Assembly: GCA_002723255.1 (NCBI GenBank)
Contig: PBNW01000008.1
Span: forward strand, 1 to 42,979
Length of the DNA: 42,979 nucleotides
Reading direction: 5' to 3'
Origin: Pelagibacterium sp.
GTDB taxonomy: Bacteria; Pseudomonadota; Alphaproteobacteria; Rhizobiales; Devosiaceae
Shown piece by piece: positions 40,121 through 42,979 of this stretch. Each line of letters opens with the position of its first letter. Position 1 is the stretch's first letter. A program made the position numbers and the translations under genes. The notes beneath the pieces are model-generated. The model worked only from the letters and a program-made list of their open reading frames with translations, made no database searches and was not told the DNA's origin.

Positions 40121-42979
40121 TCGCCCTCCTCCCCGCCATCGAGCAGCGTCCATTCCTCGGTGCGCGCCAGATGGTCGTAATCGCCCTTGAACCGCTGGCT
40201 GGGCTTGGGCAGAACCCGCGCCGTCATCGGAAAATCGTCGCGCAGCAGCATCGCCGCCACATGGTTCTGGAACAGGGTGAAACTCGTATCGATGGCATCG
40301 GCAAGACTCATCCCGTCCGGCACCGCGTATTGGGTGATCTCAAGCGCCTTGGGTCCGTGCGAGAGCTTGATGAACGCCATATTTTCGGTCCGGCCCTCGG
40401 CCCCCACAAATCCGCCAACCCGTGCCATATGCGCTTCGAGCGGCAATTGCGGTGCAAAGAACCGCTTCATCTCCTTTGGCGCCGGCGCCTGACCTGTCTT
40501 GAAATCGATGATTTCGAGCCCGCCGCTCCGCGTCCTGTCGATCCGGTCGGCCCGCCCCGAAACAACGAAAGGCGGATCGGAGAGCGGCAATTCGATGCTG
40601 CCGGAAATCTCCGCCATCCGCGCCGCAATCTGGGGCCTGTCGCGCTCGAATTCGAGAAACGCCCGCGCAATCGCGCCAAACCGCGCCAGCCAGATGTCGC
40701 GCCGCGCCGGAATGGCATCGAGCCGCCCATAGCGTTCCTGGGCGATGGCCATGATCGCGTCAAACGCGCCGGCACTTTGCGGATCGTGCCCTTCGGTCAG
40801 AAAATCGCCCAAAATATCGTGGATCAGCGTGCCGCGCTCGGCATGATCGGGGTCGGCGCCAAGCGGATCGATGCGCCGCAGCCCCAGAACGTGGCGCGCG
40901 TAAAGATCGTAGGGCGACCGCAACAGCGTTTCCGCCTCGGTGATCGAGAGTTTGCGCGGGCGCATAAGCGCCGGCGGTTTGGGCGCCGGCCGCCCCGCCG
41001 GTTGCGGCGGCAATCCCGTGGCGTCGAGCCGCCGGGCCATCTCCACCCAGACCGCGCCGCGCTCCTGCATCTTCTTGTTGATCTCGGGCCCCGCAAAGGC
41101 TTCCAGCCGCTGGATCAGCCGCGAGGGATTGGCCGGCGATGTCCCGGCCCGCTCGGGCAGGGTAAACACGATTTCAGGCCCGCCCGCCGCCATCAGAAAA
41201 TCATGAGCTGCCAGCCCATGCAGCTTTTCGGGCGGCTCCAGCCCGGCCGCCAGCCGCATGCCCCGGCTCATCCACGGCCCCGGATCGGCCACTTCCGGCC
41301 ACACCGTTTCGATCATCCCGGCCAAAATCACTCGGTCGGCATCCATCAGCCGCGCTTCCAGCCGCCCGAACAATTGCACGTCCTCGGCATCGGGCTGGCG
41401 CGGCCGCACGCTCTGGCCGGCCATCAGCCCCTCCAGCGCAAACGCCAGCCCGCCGCCCGAAAGTCTTGGCCCCCGCGCGCCCTGCCGAGCCGCCAGCTCG
41501 ATCCAGCGTGCCAGTTCGTCCTCGCCCTCCAGGGGCGCGATTTTTTCGTCTTGCGGTACGTCCCTCAACCGCTCGATTGTCTCGCCGATCACCTCAGCGA
41601 CCGCGCTCGCCGCAAACTCATCCCGCGCCATCAGTCCGGCCAATGGCGCCAATCCCGCCTCCAGCGCATCGATCAATCCAAGAACCGCCTGCGCCTTGTC
41701 CGCATCGAGCTTGAGCGCCGGACGCCTGGTGATACCGTCGCGATTGTCGCTGACGGCGCGCCGCAAACCGTCAAAGCCGGGCAGGGGCCTTTGCCCGCGC
41801 AGGATCCCCAGATCGAGCCATTCGCTCGCCGGTGCCACCGCCCCCCGCCCCAGTCCCAGCGCCACATGCCGGTTGCGCAGCAGCGCCATGATATCGACGG
41901 CGTTCAGCCCATTGGCCAGAACGCTCACCGCTTGCCGCACCAGCCGCCCGGCGCGCGAGAGCAGCAATGGCGTCCCCGCCGCATCGTCGAGCGGCACGCC
42001 AAACCGCGCCAGTTCCGCGCAAATCCGCCGCGCCAGCGTCTGGTCGGGCGCAATGATCGCCACCGATTTGCCGTATTCCAGCGCGTCATGCACGCACACG
42101 GCAATGGCCCGGGCTTCTTCCTCCGGCGTGCGCGCCACGACCAGCGACAGCCCTTGTGTGCCTGCCTGCAGCTCTGCGCCCAGATCCTGCGCAACCGTCT
42201 GCCATTGCGCGGTGGCGTCCGGCAGCCCCAGCGCCGCATTCAAAATTTTGGTGCGCGGCGCCTCCTCAGGCGCCAGCTCGGTCACCGCCTCGGGCAGCGT
42301 GCCGACCCGCTTGAGCAGACGCGCCAGCCCGTATTGCGGATGCCCATGCGGATTGCGCTTCGGATCGTCCAGTGCGGCAAGGGTGCCGCCATCGATCCGC
42401 GTATCGAGCCCGGCCAGAACCACGGCCCCATTGGCCAGCTTTGCCACCGAAGCGATCAGGTCCGCCGTCGCCGGGATCGACCCGGTCGAACCGGCCACCA
42501 CCACGGGTCTGTCCCCATGCACCAGCGCAAGTGATGCCGCCTTGCGCTCAAGCAGGATATTGGTGCGTTCGGCCGCCTCCATTTCACCTTCACCGGCCAG
42601 GATCTGCGGCCAGGCGTCCAGAACGAAGGTCACGAAATCGAGGTGCTCTTGCCATTGGGCGGGCAATTGATCGCTCTCGATGCTTTTCAGCGAACGCGGA
42701 TCGCGCCGCGCAATGGTGAAATCGTCGATCAGCGTGCCCAGCGAATCGGCCAGCGCGAAAATTTCCGCCCCATTGGGCGCCCCTGAAACCCCGCCTAAAC
42801 CCGGCGCCGAAAACGCACCCTCGCCCGTCACCGCCAGCCAGCGCTCGATGATTTCAGCCAGCAGCAGCCGCCGCTTGAACCTGTTGATCGCACCGGGCAA
42901 CTCCACCGGCTCATAGGGCGGAATGAACGGTTCCTGGCTCGGATCGTCCCCGCCCAGCGGCCGTATGTCAGCCAACAGC
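40117..42979 (-). CDS. addB: Double-strand break repair protein AddB (5' end outside the window)
   Basis: About 953 residues of AddB are in the window, and the frame is still open at the right edge. The visible beginning, ADIRPLGGDDPSQEP, aligns with a segment well after the usual AddB start, so the N-terminal Walker region lies outside. The nuclease domain near the C-terminus contains GLEIIDFKTGQAPAPKEM and QLPLEAHMARVGGFVG. It forms the AddAB complex with AddA, recognising hotspots and cutting the opposite strand. No other gene lies to its right in the window. Confidence 0.95.
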   Translation of the reverse strand, partial: LLADIRPLGGDDPSQEPFIPPYEPVELPGAINRFKRRLLLAEIIERWLAVTGEGAFSAPGLGGVSGAPNGAEIFALADSLGTLIDDFTIARRDPRSLKSIESDQLPAQWQEHLDFVTFVLDAWPQILAGEGEMEAAERTNILLERKAASLALVHGDRPVVVAGSTGSIPATADLIASVAKLANGAVVLAGLDTRIDGGTLAALDDPKRNPHGHPQYGLARLLKRVGTLPEAVTELAPEEAPRTKILNAALGLPDATAQWQTVAQDLGAELQAGTQGLSLVVARTPEEEARAIAVCVHDALEYGKSVAIIAPDQTLARRICAELARFGVPLDDAAGTPLLLSRAGRLVRQAVSVLANGLNAVDIMALLRNRHVALGLGRGAVAPASEWLDLGILRGQRPLPGFDGLRRAVSDNRDGITRRPALKLDADKAQAVLGLIDALEAGLAPLAGLMARDEFAASAVAEVIGETIERLRDVPQDEKIAPLEGEDELARWIELAARQGARGPRLSGGGLAFALEGLMAGQSVRPRQPDAEDVQLFGRLEARLMDADRVILAGMIETVWPEVADPGPWMSRGMRLAAGLEPPEKLHGLAAHDFLMAAGGPEIVFTLPERAGTSPANPSRLIQRLEAFAGPEINKKMQERGAVWVEMARRLDATGLPPQPAGRPAPKPPALMRPRKLSITEAETLLRSPYDLYARHVLGLRRIDPLGADPDHAERGTLIHDILGDFLTEGHDPQSAGAFDAIMAIAQERYGRLDAIPARRDIWLARFGAIARAFLEFERDRPQIAARMAEISGSIELPLSDPPFVVSGRADRIDRTRSGGLEIIDFKTGQAPAPKEMKRFFAPQLPLEAHMARVGGFVGAEGRTENMAFIKLSHGPKALEITQYAVPDGMSLADAIDTSFTLFQNHVAAMLLRDDFPMTARVLPKPSQRFKGDYDHLARTEEWTLLDGGEEGE

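Noticed and set aside
37955-42534. Very long open frames on the plus strand opposite addA and addB (741 and 860 codons)
   Set aside because: They mirror the high-GC codon pattern of addA/addB, are full of Arg/Pro/His, have no ribosome sites and match no family; the minus-strand genes have clear motifs.

Overview
The window looks like an alphaproteobacterial chromosome, most likely Hyphomicrobiales and plausibly Devosiaceae (Devosia/Pelagibacterium type). The support is the core order sppA-ihfB-lapA-trpF-trpB ... trpA-accD-folC ... trxA-addA-addB, a MipZ-type division ATPase, an alphaproteobacterial AddAB pair and an AccD without its zinc-ribbon cysteines. The genus is inference; the gene order is seen directly.

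Region 1 (about 1-14750) is a catabolic island. A LysR regulator is divergent from a Rieske ferredoxin, an alpha-only Rieske oxygenase and an SDR dehydrogenase. Next come a small unrecognised protein with tubulin/FtsZ-like features, then a convergent pair (aldehyde dehydrogenase and the FAD/[2Fe-2S] reductase that probably powers the oxygenase). A UbiD-type decarboxylase, a TAXI-type TRAP transporter (binding protein plus fused permease), a benzoylformate-decarboxylase-like TPP enzyme and an amidohydrolase-2 protein follow. Together they suggest import of a carboxylated, probably aromatic compound and its breakdown by 2-oxoacid decarboxylation, aldehyde oxidation, ring dihydroxylation, rearomatisation and decarboxylation. 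The substrate cannot be read from sequence.

Region 2 (about 15000-18600) is a scar. A complete IS21-family element (15152-17638, with istA, istB and double terminal repeats) lies between a truncated IS3-type orfA and the tail of a DUF3644-like gene, followed by an orphan protein of unknown function. It marks the junction between the island and the more GC-rich core-like DNA.

Region 3 (18626-25972) is mixed: a GSU2403-type nucleotidyltransferase gene behind an elaborate repeat-rich promoter; mipZ interrupted by an in-frame amber codon; two TetR loci (one divergent from an SDR, one beside a CPBP protease), each with a pair of palindromes 22 bp apart; an ArsR-VOC-GNAT overlapping cluster with a perfect 20-bp palindrome in its promoter; and sppA.

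Region 4 (26047-36625) is the trp/acc/fol housekeeping block. trpB and trpA are separated by about 2.9 kb that carries REP-like palindromes, an ArsR-regulated cluster (small membrane protein, two DUF1801 proteins, SRPBCC protein) and a DUF1127 micro-protein. folC is followed by a convergent gene for an ionotropic-glutamate-receptor-like membrane protein, then trxA. Region 5 (36707-end) is addA and addB, with the start of addB beyond the window edge. No rRNA, tRNA or CRISPR array was seen.
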